Positions 10,038-17,811 of a stretch of DNA of 64,000 bases are shown here, in pieces. The DNA is from Bacteroidales bacterium (GTDB lineage Bacteria > Bacteroidota > Bacteroidia > Bacteroidales > UBA932): assembly GCA_017509685.1 (NCBI GenBank), contig JAFWPA010000009.1, positions 124,001-188,000 of the forward strand, given 5' to 3'. The notes beneath the pieces were generated by a model, which did not search any database, was not told where the DNA came from, and saw nothing but the letters and a program-made list of their open reading frames with translations. The stretch's first letter is position 1; each line of letters starts with the position of its first letter. The position numbers and the translations under genes are program-made.

Positions 10038-10060
10038 AGTTAAAGTTTATTGTGGTAGGG

Positions 10061-10091
10061 CAAAGATATGTATAAAACGAAACACTTCAAA
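10061..10091 (-). promoter_or_regulatory. Promoter of the PUL 1 operon
   Basis: On the minus strand a TATCTTTG -7 element (10061-10068) is preceded, 19 nt upstream, by TTTG (10088-10091). This matches the Bacteroidetes housekeeping promoter pattern TTTG-N19-21-TAnnTTTG. The start codon of the epimerase gene is 23 nt downstream of the -7 box. Confidence 0.75.
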
Positions 10092-10123
10092 ACTTTTTCA
10101 CAATTTATTTATAATTTTTTGCA

Positions 10124-10146
10124 CTTTTTAACGAAATATTAAAAAG
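10124..10146. promoter_or_regulatory. Inverted repeat, candidate ROK operator
   Basis: CTTTTTAA, seven bases, TTAAAAAG: perfect 8-bp arms between the two divergent promoters, ending four bases before the TTG of the ROK promoter. ROK repressors bind AT-rich palindromes of this general size, so this may be the binding site. The surroundings are AT-rich, which raises the chance of a fortuitous palindrome. Confidence 0.4.
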
Positions 10147-10149
10147 TTC

Positions 10150-10180
10150 TTGCATTATCAATTCTTAACCCTTATATTTG
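10150..10180 (+). promoter_or_regulatory. Promoter of the ROK regulator gene
   Basis: TTG at 10150-10152 and TATATTTG at 10173-10180 are 20 nt apart, the Bacteroidetes -33/-7 arrangement. The ATG of the ROK gene at 10198 is 17 nt after the -7 box. This also argues against translation starting at the in-frame TTG at 10150. Confidence 0.7.
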
Positions 10181-10197
10181 CAAAAAACATAATCCCC

Positions 10198-11400
10198 ATG
10201 GAAGCCTTTCCGGAAATGACCGGCACCCACTACGCGGCAGAGAAGAAAACCATCCTGTCCCTTTGCAACAACCGCAAGGGGTATTGCATCGCAGACCTGG
10301 CCAGGCATCTGGACACCAGCATTCCCAAGGTAACGCGCATCGTCTCCGAGATGATGGCCGACGGTTACCTGGTGGAACTGGGCAAGATAGAATCCTCCGG
10401 CGGACGGCGCGCCAGCCTCTTCGGCCTGAATCCCGACGTAGGCTATTTCGTAGGCGTCCACGTGGGACACGAAGGCCTCACCGTGGCGGTGACGGACTTC
10501 CCCGGCAACGTACTGCACACGGTGGAAAACATTTCCTTCAGCCTGGAAAACACGGAAAAATCCGTCCATGAACTGGCCGTACTGGTGCATTCCTGCCTGG
10601 AGTCCCTGCAGATGGACCTGACCAAGATTGCCGCTTACGGCGTAGACCTTACCGGCCGGGTGAATCACCAGACAGGTTACAGCTACTCCTATTTCATCAG
10701 CGAGCAAAAGCCCATCCGGGCACTCCTGGAATATGAATTCGGCCGCCCGGTGGTGGTAGAGAACGACACCCGCGCCATGGCCTGGGGCGAGTACGTGTGC
10801 GGCGTAGCCGGCGACGAAGGGACCATCCTGTTCCTGAACGTGGGTTGGGGCCTGGGTATGGGGATGGTGCTGGACGGCAAGCTGTTTTACGGGAAATCGG
10901 GCTTCTCCGGCGAGGTGGGCCACTTCCCGCTCCTCAACAACAACCAGTATTGCCGGTGCGGAAAAATCGGCTGCCTGGAAACCGGAGCGTCGGGTCTGGC
11001 GCTGCACCGTCTGGTTACGGAGAAACTGGCCGAGGGGCGCACATCCGTTCTCTCCCCCGCCTTCAAGAAAGGGGAGGAGATTACGCTGGACAGCATCCTC
11101 AGCGCTATTGACAAAGAGGACGTACTGGTCATTGAATGTATAGAAGAAGTGGGCGCCACTCTGGGACATTCCCTGGCCGGCCTCATCAATATCTTCAACC
11201 CGGACCTGGTGATTATCGGCGGACGCCTGAGCCGCACGGAGCGGTACCTGCTGCCGCCGCTCAGAAGTGCCGTGAACAAGTATTCGCTGAATATCGTGAA
11301 CAACGACACCCATATTAAGGTGTCCCAACTGGGCAGGACGGCCGGCGCTATCGGCTCCAGCCTCCTGGCCAAAAGTCTTTTGCTTGGAAATATCGATTAA
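10198..11400 (+). CDS. ROK-family transcriptional regulator
   Basis: 400 residues from ATG at 10198. Residues about 14-75 form a winged helix (ILSLCNNRKGYCIADLARHL, then VTRIVSEMMADGYLVELG and a GGRRASLFGLN wing), followed by a ROK domain with VVENDTRAMAWGEY, the sugar-binding GEVGHFPL segment and the zinc motif CRCGKIGC (Cys252, Cys254, Cys259), then FNPDLVIIGGRLS. This is the NagC/XylR/Mlc architecture: a repressor released by a sugar or sugar phosphate. It is divergent from the PUL 1 operon and followed by the DUF4434 gene, so it probably controls both. A ROK protein instead of a hybrid two-component or SusR regulator suggests that a cytoplasmic sugar is the inducer, perhaps the substrate or product of the epimerase. 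Confidence 0.92.
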   Translation: MEAFPEMTGTHYAAEKKTILSLCNNRKGYCIADLARHLDTSIPKVTRIVSEMMADGYLVELGKIESSGGRRASLFGLNPDVGYFVGVHVGHEGLTVAVTDFPGNVLHTVENISFSLENTEKSVHELAVLVHSCLESLQMDLTKIAAYGVDLTGRVNHQTGYSYSYFISEQKPIRALLEYEFGRPVVVENDTRAMAWGEYVCGVAGDEGTILFLNVGWGLGMGMVLDGKLFYGKSGFSGEVGHFPLLNNNQYCRCGKIGCLETGASGLALHRLVTEKLAEGRTSVLSPAFKKGEEITLDSILSAIDKEDVLVIECIEEVGATLGHSLAGLINIFNPDLVIIGGRLSRTERYLLPPLRSAVNKYSLNIVNNDTHIKVSQLGRTAGAIGSSLLAKSLLLGNID

Positions 11401-11404
11401 CAAT

Positions 11405-12490
11405 ATGGAAAACCGCAGATCTTTCTTGAAAAAAGGGGCGCTGGCCGCTGCCGCCGCCCCCCTGCTGGCCGCCGGCTGCAAGCCTTCCGGCCAGGACAAG
11501 TATGGCATTGACCTGGACAAGTCGCTGGAAAGCACGCTCATCGTCCCCAAGAAGAACGCCCTGCCCATCACGGGCACCTTCCTGGATGAAATCTCCCACG
11601 ACATCCCGCACCAGAACTGGGGCGAGGCCGAATGGGACCGGGACTTCCGCTATATGAAGGACATGGGCATCGACACGGTGATCGACATCCGCTGCGGTTA
11701 CCGCAAGTTCATCACCTATCCCAGCCCGTACCTGCTGAAAAAGGGCTGTTACATGCCTTCCGTGGACCTGATTGACATGTTCTGCCGCCTGGCGCAGAAG
11801 TACGGCATGAAGTTCTGGCTGGGTCTGTACGATTCCGGCAAATACTGGGATACCGGCGACATGAGTTACGAGGTGGAGGCCAACAAATACGTCATTGACG
11901 AGATTTGGGAACGCTACGGCTCCAAGTACAAGAGCTTCGGCGGCTGGTACATCTCCGGCGAGATTTCCCGCGCCACCAAGGGCGCCATCGAAAGCTTCCG
12001 CACCATGGGCCGACAGTGCAAGGAGGTCTCCGGAGGCCTGCCCACCTTCATTTCCCCCTGGATTGACGGCAAGAAGGCCGTGGACGCCGCGGGCGGCAAC
12101 CTCACCAAGGAGCAGGCCGTGGGCATCGAGCAGCACGAACGGGAATGGAACGAAATCTTTGACGGTATCCACGAGTACGTAGACGCCTGCGCCTTCCAGG
12201 ACGGTCATATAGACTACGACGAACTGGACGCTTTCTTCTCCGTGAACAAGAAACTGGCCGACCGCTACGGCATGCAGTGCTGGACCAACGCCGAAAGCTT
12301 TGACCGGGATATGCCCATTCGCTTCTTCCCTATCAAGTTTGACAAGCTGCGCCTGAAACTGGAAGCCGCCAAGCGCTGTGGCTATGACAAAGCCATCACC
12401 TTCGAGTTCTCCCACTTCATGAGCCCCCAGAGCGCATACCTCCAGGCCGGCCACCTCTATGACCGGTACCGGGAATACTTTGGCATATAG
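11405..12490 (+). CDS. DUF4434 TIM-barrel protein with Tat-type lipoprotein signal
   Basis: 361 residues, starting four bases after the ROK stop. The N-terminus MENRRSFLKKGALAAA carries a twin-arginine motif (N-R-R-S-F-L-K) and then a lipobox LAAGC with Cys25 or so, suggesting export in folded form and lipidation. The body resembles DUF4434 (PF14488), a glycoside-hydrolase-like (beta/alpha)8 family: ITGTFLDEISHDIPHQNWG, DFRYMKDMGIDTVIDIRCGY, GWYISGEISRA with a candidate catalytic glutamate, and AITFEFSHFMSPQS near the end. No enzymatic activity is established for the family as far as I know. Co-transcribed with the ROK gene and adjacent to PUL 1, so it is likely a further glycan-acting enzyme of that locus. 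Confidence 0.8.
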   Translation: MENRRSFLKKGALAAAAAPLLAAGCKPSGQDKYGIDLDKSLESTLIVPKKNALPITGTFLDEISHDIPHQNWGEAEWDRDFRYMKDMGIDTVIDIRCGYRKFITYPSPYLLKKGCYMPSVDLIDMFCRLAQKYGMKFWLGLYDSGKYWDTGDMSYEVEANKYVIDEIWERYGSKYKSFGGWYISGEISRATKGAIESFRTMGRQCKEVSGGLPTFISPWIDGKKAVDAAGGNLTKEQAVGIEQHEREWNEIFDGIHEYVDACAFQDGHIDYDELDAFFSVNKKLADRYGMQCWTNAESFDRDMPIRFFPIKFDKLRLKLEAAKRCGYDKAITFEFSHFMSPQSAYLQAGHLYDRYREYFGI

Positions 12491-12521
12491 CCTGGCGCAG
12501 GCTTCAGCTGCCGGAACGTCT

Positions 12522-12605
12522 CATAACGAGTTTTCGCGCGTTTTTTCGTAACGCTGTGACCTGCGGGTCATGGCGTTACGAGTTTTTGAGCTAAAGTTCG
12601 TAACG
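12522..12605. repeat. Two diverged 30-nt repeats and a hairpin
   Basis: A unit with ends ACGAGTTTT and TTCGTAACG occurs at about 12523-12553 and again at 12575-12605, period about 52 nt. Between them CGTAACGC (12547-12554) pairs with GCGTTACG (12573-12580), and TGACC pairs with GGGTCA inside, so a long imperfect hairpin is possible. The second unit can also fold on itself through GTTACGA and TCGTAAC. It lies in the gap between convergent genes; function unknown. Confidence 0.55.
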
Positions 12606-12615
12606 GCACGTTCCA

Positions 12616-12762
12616 GGCAGGTTGCCCCGACGCCCTTCGGGCGGCGTAGACGCCCGTGTCTTCGTGAACGGGTGGGGCCCAAAGCAGGCGCATAGCGCCA
12701 GCGCTTGGGAGGGATAGGGCCGCAGGCCCGTACCGGCCCGAAGGGCGTAGGGGCAAGCTGCC
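12616..12762. repeat. 147-bp structured element with 27-bp terminal inverted repeats
   Basis: Left arm 12616-12642 and right arm 12736-12762 are inverted copies matching at 25 of 27 positions; each contains ACGCCCTTCGGGC on its respective strand. Inside are further hairpins: CGCCCGT with ACGGGTG (about 12651-12674), CCCAA with TTGGG enclosing GGCGCATAGCGCC (about 12678-12709), and GGGCCGCAGGCCC (about 12717-12729). No ORF of note. It fills most of the gap between the convergent DUF4434 and NhaC genes. It could be a short non-autonomous mobile element, a REPIN-like repeat, or a structured RNA; no second copy is visible in the window. Confidence 0.6.
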
Positions 12763-12770
12763 TTCGGGGC

Positions 12771-14096
12771 CTATGAATACTTCCGCGGGAAGCGGAACAG
12801 AATGGAGGCGAAAGCCATCAGCCCCAACGCAAAGGGATAATACAGGTGGCCGATGATGGACAGGGCGGATACCCCGGACAGGCCGGCCGCCATGAGCATC
12901 TGCGCGCCATAAGGCAGGATGCCCTGCACCAGGCAGGAGAAGGTGTCCAGGATGGAGGCCGTCTTGCGCGGGTCCAGGTGAAAGATCTCCGATATGTGCT
13001 TGGCCAGCGGCCCCACCGTGATGATGGCGATGGTGTTGTTGGCCGTGCAGAAGTTCACCAGGGAAACCAGGCCGGCGATGGAGAAAGCGGCTGCCCTGCG
13101 GCCCGCAATGTGCCGCGTGAGGCCGTCGATGATAAACTGCAGGCCGCCGTTGTACCGGATCATCTCCAGCAGGCCGCCGGCCAGCAGGGACACGATGATG
13201 AGTTCACCCATGGATCCGATACCGCTGCCGATGGAAGACATCCAGCCCACGAAACCGAACGCCCCCGTGCACCAGCCGATGATGCCGTTCACGATAGTTC
13301 CCACCACAAGCACCGTCACCACGTTCATCCCGGCCAGCGCCAGGCCGATGACCAGCAGGTAAGGCACCAGCCCTATCCATTGGACAGGCGCGGCGGCGGG
13401 ACTGGCCTCAACGGAAAGGCCCAGAACTACATATATTATGGTTACGGCGACAGCCGCCGGAGCGGCAATCCACAGGTTCACGCGGAATTTGTCTTTCATG
13501 GAGCAGCCCTGGCTCTTGGTGGCCGCCACGGTGGTATCTGAAATGAAGGACAGATTGTCTCCGAAGAAAGCCCCGCCCACGATGATGGCCGTCATGAACG
13601 GCAGGCCGATGCCGGTCTCGGCCGCAATACCGGATGCGATGGGGACCAGTGCCACAATGGTACCAACGGACGTACCGATGGCCATGGAAATGAAGCACGC
13701 CGCCAGGAAGAAACCCGCATAGATGAGGTTCCCGGGCAGGATATGCAGGGTAGCATTCACCGTAGCGTCTATGGCGCCGATATCCTTGGCCGTGGAAGCA
13801 AAAGCTCCCGCCAGCACAAAGATCCAGATCATCATGAGCACGTTTTTGTTGCCCGCGCCTTCGGAGAAGATGGCAATCTTGTCGTCGGTCTTATCCACCC
13901 CGCGCGTAATGACCATGGCGTAGGCCGATGCAATGATGAACGCCGCCGCCACCGGTACCTTATAAAAGTCATGGGCCACAAGGGACCCCGCCAGGTATAC
14001 GGCCAGGAATACGAATAGCGGGCTCAGCGCCAGCCAGCCGTTCATCTTGCGGCTGCTGGGCTCCCGGTGCTGCTGGGGTTCGGTTTTGATGGCCAT
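12771..14096 (-). CDS. NhaC-family Na+/H+ antiporter
   Basis: 441 residues from ATG at 14096; longer in-frame starts would run into queH. About 11-12 hydrophobic segments. The family landmark GGAFFGDNLSFISDTTVAAT is present, as are GTSVGTIVALVPIA and a late FCTANNTIAIITVGPLA segment. NhaC-type proteins exchange cytoplasmic sodium for protons or, in some members, exchange organic acids such as malate and lactate. Five bases separate it from the queH stop on the same strand, so the two are likely co-transcribed with the barrel protein gene upstream, though no functional link is obvious. Length is normal. Confidence 0.88.
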   Translation of the reverse strand: MAIKTEPQQHREPSSRKMNGWLALSPLFVFLAVYLAGSLVAHDFYKVPVAAAFIIASAYAMVITRGVDKTDDKIAIFSEGAGNKNVLMMIWIFVLAGAFASTAKDIGAIDATVNATLHILPGNLIYAGFFLAACFISMAIGTSVGTIVALVPIASGIAAETGIGLPFMTAIIVGGAFFGDNLSFISDTTVAATKSQGCSMKDKFRVNLWIAAPAAVAVTIIYVVLGLSVEASPAAAPVQWIGLVPYLLVIGLALAGMNVVTVLVVGTIVNGIIGWCTGAFGFVGWMSSIGSGIGSMGELIIVSLLAGGLLEMIRYNGGLQFIIDGLTRHIAGRRAAAFSIAGLVSLVNFCTANNTIAIITVGPLAKHISEIFHLDPRKTASILDTFSCLVQGILPYGAQMLMAAGLSGVSALSIIGHLYYPFALGLMAFASILFRFPRKYS

Positions 14097-14101
14097 AAGC
14101 G

Positions 14102-14692
14102 TCAGGTGTGTTGTGAGAACTCGCAGCCACAGTAAAGTTGGTTGTAGAAGTTCTCTTCTTTGATAATCTGGTTGCGGCGTTCCTGCAAACCGCCTTTGCG
14201 CCAGTTTTGGTCCCACCAGGTAACGCCCTGCACCTGGGCGCAGGCCCATCGGCCGGCTTCATTCACCTGGTCCAGGTTCTTCCAACGGGAACTGGCCAGC
14301 GTAGTGGTGAGCACCTCGAAGCCATTGTCGGCTGCATACTGCGCCGCCCGCAGCAGTCTGTACTTGAAACACTGCAGGCATCGGCCACCACGCTCCGGCT
14401 CGTTTTCCAAACCCTTGGCGCAGCCGCCCCAGGCCTCGTGGTCGTATACGTCATCCACTATTTCCAACCCCCATTTCCTGGCGTAACGGATACACTCGTT
14501 CAACCGGTGCTCGTACTCCTCCAGGGGATAGATGTTGGAATTGGAATAGAAAATGGTGGGCCTGATTCCCTGCTCCATCAGGCATTCCACAATGGCGCTG
14601 GAGCAGGGAGCGCAGCACGCGTGCAGGAGCACGCGCGCAGTACCCGGAAACTCGCTAAAATTCCAGGCCAAATCCAATTTTGAGCTGGCCAC
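14102..14692 (-). CDS. queH: Epoxyqueuosine reductase QueH
   Basis: 196 residues if translation starts at ATG 14692. Landmarks of the QueH family (formerly DUF208) are LLHACCAPCSS near the N-terminus, RGGRCLQCFKYRL in the middle, and FYNQLYCGCEFS at the end; the cysteines bind an iron-sulfur cluster and a further metal. QueH carries out the last step of queuosine synthesis, reducing epoxyqueuosine in tRNA, and replaces QueG. The ATG at 14692 overlaps the upstream barrel gene by 38 bases; a GTG at 14632 directly before LLHACC is an alternative start and is closer to the usual N-terminus of the family. Confidence 0.93.
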   Translation of the reverse strand: MASSKLDLAWNFSEFPGTARVLLHACCAPCSSAIVECLMEQGIRPTIFYSNSNIYPLEEYEHRLNECIRYARKWGLEIVDDVYDHEAWGGCAKGLENEPERGGRCLQCFKYRLLRAAQYAADNGFEVLTTTLASSRWKNLDQVNEAGRWACAQVQGVTWWDQNWRKGGLQERRNQIIKEENFYNQLYCGCEFSQHT

Positions 14693-15320
14693 GGGAAATC
14701 ACATCATTGGTCTCCCTGTCAATATTCATCAGGCTGCGGTCATAGCCCACGTGGACAAGGATGTCCCCCATCTGGAAGCCCAAGCCGCCACCCAGATAGA
14801 TATTGAAACGGTTAGGATAGCTCGTCACAGGCCAATAGCCACCCGCATAGCCCTTCGAATAGTTGTCCCAAGAGGTACCATCGCTCAGATTGATGCCGCC
14901 GCTGTTGGCGGAACCATTGAGGCTGGTGGTATTGGTGATACCCAGCTGGAATACGGGGCCGGCATAGGCGAAGATGGCCTTGTCGTGGCCAAGTTCAATG
15001 ACATAGTTGAGGTTGATTGGCACGTTCAAGGCAAATTCACGAAGATAATAATTGAGGTTGTAACCTATCTTGGAACTACCTTTGGCATCATTCTCCTTAT
15101 GTGTCAGAAAGCTGGCATACAGACCGGGAGCGACACCCAGACCGGCGACAATGTGAAAGTTATAGGAAGCACCGATGAAGAAGCCGTGATAGGGCGTGGA
15201 ACCGTCTACACCCTTGGTCTTTTCGGAAGAATAAATATAACCGGCACCGGGAATAATCTGTGCATTGGCCTGAAGGCCCAGGAGCAGCAAAATGGCTGCA
15301 ACTACAATACTCTTTTTCAT
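14655..15320 (-). CDS. Outer-membrane beta-barrel protein
   Basis: 221 residues with a signal peptide ending QANA/QI. The mature part consists of alternating amphipathic strands (HGFFIGASYNFHIVAGLGVAP, FNIYLGGGLGFQMGDILVHVGYD) and ends GQLKIGFGLEF with a terminal Phe, typical of small 8- to 10-strand barrels (PF13568-like). No specific substrate can be inferred. It leads an apparent operon with queH and nhaC, read from a TATTTTTG box at 15340-15347. Confidence 0.8.
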   Translation of the reverse strand: MKKSIVVAAILLLLGLQANAQIIPGAGYIYSSEKTKGVDGSTPYHGFFIGASYNFHIVAGLGVAPGLYASFLTHKENDAKGSSKIGYNLNYYLREFALNVPINLNYVIELGHDKAIFAYAGPVFQLGITNTTSLNGSANSGGINLSDGTSWDNYSKGYAGGYWPVTSYPNRFNIYLGGGLGFQMGDILVHVGYDRSLMNIDRETNDVISRGQLKIGFGLEF

Positions 15321-15339
15321 TTCTGCATAGTTTAACGGT

Positions 15340-15347
15340 GCAAAAAT
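15340..15347 (-). promoter_or_regulatory. -7 element for the barrel-queH-nhaC operon
   Basis: TATTTTTG on the minus strand, 19 nt before the ATG at 15320. No convincing -33 TTTG at the usual distance. Confidence 0.45.
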
Positions 15348-15370
15348 ACAAAAATCCTCACAAATAGGGA

Positions 15371-15401
15371 TTGTCCGGCGCTAAAAACCGACGTATCTTT
15401 G
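15371..15401 (+). promoter_or_regulatory. Promoter of feoAB
   Basis: TTG at 15371-15373 and TATCTTTG at 15394-15401 with a 20-nt spacer. The ATG of feoAB is 22 nt downstream. I see no clear Fur or DtxR-like palindrome overlapping it. Confidence 0.7.
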
Positions 15402-15423
15402 CGGTGAAGAAACTGAAGAGAAT

Positions 15424-17811
15424 ATGGTTTTGGCAGATTTGGCCACCGGCGAGAAAGCCGTCATCGTGCGTGTGCACGGTCACGGCAGTTTCCGCAAGCG
15501 GCTCATCGAGATGGGATTCATCAAGGGAAAAGAAATCCGGGTGGTGCTGAATGCCCCGCTCCGGGATCCCATTGAATATGAAATCCTTGGATACAGAATT
15601 GGCCTGCGGCGGGAAGAGGCCCGCCAGATAGAAGTGGTTACCGAACAGGAGGCCCTGGAGGCGCTCCGCAGCGACGAACACCTGCAGGCCCTGCCCGGAG
15701 ACCTGGAAGACGCGCAGCGGCTGTCCCGGGCCCTGGCCCATCTGGCCGAGGAACGCAACCGCAATATCCGCGTGGCCCTGGTGGGCAACCCCAACTGCGG
15801 AAAGACTTCCCTCTTCAACATTGCGGCCAGCGCCCACGAACACGTGGGCAACTACTCCGGCGTCACCGTAGACGCCAAGGAGGGTCACGTCCGTTACAAG
15901 GACTACGACATTACCCTGGTGGACCTTCCGGGCACCTACTCCCTGTCGGCCTACTCCCCCGAGGAACTCTACGTGCGCAAGAACTTGCTGGAGACCATGC
16001 CCGACGTGGTGATCAACGTGGTGGACGCCTCCAACATCGAGCGCAACCTGTACCTCACCACCCAGCTCATCGACATGAACCTGCGCCTGGTGATGGCCCT
16101 GAACATGTACGACGAACTGCGCCACAAGGGGGACGAACTGGACATAAAGCAGCTGGGTTACCTCCTGGGTATGACCGTCTGCCCCACCGTAGGCCGCACC
16201 GGAGAAGGCATCCCCGAACTCCTGGACACGGTCATTGCCATCTACGAGCAGGCCGATCCCAAGCTGGCCCGCCACATCCACATCAATCATGGTAAGGAGC
16301 TGGAACGCAGTATCAAGCACGTCCAGCCGCTCATCGCCCAGAACGAAGAACTCAAGGCCCATTACTCTACCCGTTACCTCACCATCAAGTACCTGGAGGG
16401 GGACCGGGAGGTGGAGGAGCAGCTGTCCGGCATGCCCAACATCCAGGACATCGCCTTTGCCCGGGCCGATGAGGCCGTGAACATCTGGGAAATGATGGAA
16501 TGCTCCCTGGAGAGCGCCATCGTGGATGCCAAATATGCCTTTATCCAGGGTGCCCTGGCCGAAACGTACAAGCAATTTCACGCCGACCGGCCCCGGCACA
16601 CTATTACGGACAAAATAGACGCCCTTGTCACCAACCAATGGCTCGCGTTCCCTATCTTTCTTTTGTTGTTGTGGTTTATTTTCTGGGCTACCTTTACCAT
16701 CGGCCAGTATCCGATGGACTGGATTGACGCGGGAGTAAACTGGTTCGGTGGCAAGGTGGCCGGCTGGATGCCCGCCGGATGGTTCAGGGATTTGCTGGTA
16801 GACGGTATCATCGCGGGCTGCGGCAGCGTGCTGGTATTCCTGCCCAACATCCTCATCCTGTACTTCTTCATCTCCATCCTGGAAGACACCGGGTATATGT
16901 CCCGAGCGGCTTTCATCGTGGACAAACTGATGCACCGGATTGGCCTGCACGGCAAGAGTTTCATCCCCATGGTGATGGGCTTCGGCTGCAACGTGCCCGC
17001 CATCATGGCCACACGCGCCATCGAGAACCGCAAGAGCCGGCTGATAACCATCGCCATCATCCCCTTTATGTCCTGTGCGGGACGGTTGCCCATCTTCCTG
17101 CTCTTCGCAGGTGCGTTCTTCCCGCACAACGCCGCCACCGCCTTGATGGGAATCTACCTGCTGGGGGTGCTGCTGGCCATCCTTTCGGCCATGGTGCTGG
17201 GGAAATTCATCAAGGACGACGAACTCCCCTTCGTGATGGAACTGCCGCCGTACCGGATGCCCACGGCCAAGGCTATCGGCCGGCATACCTGGGAAATGGG
17301 CAAGCAGTATCTGCAGAAGATGGCCACCACCATCCTCCTGTTCTCCATCGCCATCTGGTTCCTGGGCTACTTCCCGCGCCACGAAGGCGCCACCGCCGCC
17401 TACCAGCAGGAGCACTCCTATATCGGCATGGTAGGCAAGACCGTGGAACCCGCCCTGGAGCCCCTGGGCTTCAACTGGATGATGGACGTGGGCCTGCTCA
17501 CCGGCATCGGCGCCAAAGAACTGGTCATCAGCTCGCTGGGCGTGATGTATGCGCAGGAGGGGGAACTCACCGAAGTCGATGATGGCGACACTGCCCTGCA
17601 GGCTGCGCTGAAGGCCTCCATCCCGGTGGCCGCCGCCGTCGCCTATATGGTCTTCGTGCTGCTGTACTTCCCCTGCATCGCCACCTTCGTAGCCATTAAA
17701 AACGAAACAGGAAAATGGCGCTGGGCCATTCTCCTGTGTCTGTATACCTTCTTGGTTGCCTGGATTTGCGCCTTTGCGGCGTTCCGGCTGGGCCTGTTGC
17801 TCTGGCCTTAA
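15424..17811 (+). CDS. feoB: Fused FeoA-FeoB ferrous iron transporter
   Basis: 795 residues. Residues 1-75 are a FeoA SH3-like domain (LIEMGFIKGKEIRV, YEILGYRIGLRREEA). A linker leads to the FeoB G domain with G1 GNPNCGKTS (121-129), a G2 Thr in YSGVTVDAKEG, G3 VDLPGTYSL and G4 NMYD. The membrane part has two Gate-type repeats, including FIPMVMGFGCNVPAIMATR with the conserved Cys and RLPIFLLFAG, then GIGAKELVISSLGVMY. It imports Fe2+ across the inner membrane under GTP control. FeoA-FeoB fusion is usual in Bacteroidetes. Its stop codon overlaps the convergent mdh stop by two to three bases, with no terminator visible between them. Confidence 0.97.
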   Translation: MVLADLATGEKAVIVRVHGHGSFRKRLIEMGFIKGKEIRVVLNAPLRDPIEYEILGYRIGLRREEARQIEVVTEQEALEALRSDEHLQALPGDLEDAQRLSRALAHLAEERNRNIRVALVGNPNCGKTSLFNIAASAHEHVGNYSGVTVDAKEGHVRYKDYDITLVDLPGTYSLSAYSPEELYVRKNLLETMPDVVINVVDASNIERNLYLTTQLIDMNLRLVMALNMYDELRHKGDELDIKQLGYLLGMTVCPTVGRTGEGIPELLDTVIAIYEQADPKLARHIHINHGKELERSIKHVQPLIAQNEELKAHYSTRYLTIKYLEGDREVEEQLSGMPNIQDIAFARADEAVNIWEMMECSLESAIVDAKYAFIQGALAETYKQFHADRPRHTITDKIDALVTNQWLAFPIFLLLLWFIFWATFTIGQYPMDWIDAGVNWFGGKVAGWMPAGWFRDLLVDGIIAGCGSVLVFLPNILILYFFISILEDTGYMSRAAFIVDKLMHRIGLHGKSFIPMVMGFGCNVPAIMATRAIENRKSRLITIAIIPFMSCAGRLPIFLLFAGAFFPHNAATALMGIYLLGVLLAILSAMVLGKFIKDDELPFVMELPPYRMPTAKAIGRHTWEMGKQYLQKMATTILLFSIAIWFLGYFPRHEGATAAYQQEHSYIGMVGKTVEPALEPLGFNWMMDVGLLTGIGAKELVISSLGVMYAQEGELTEVDDGDTALQAALKASIPVAAAVAYMVFVLLYFPCIATFVAIKNETGKWRWAILLCLYTFLVAWICAFAAFRLGLLLWP

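Noticed and set aside
10150..10197. Upstream TTG start for the ROK gene
   Set aside because: The TTG and the following bases form the -33 and -7 promoter elements; the ATG at 10198 begins a normal ROK protein.
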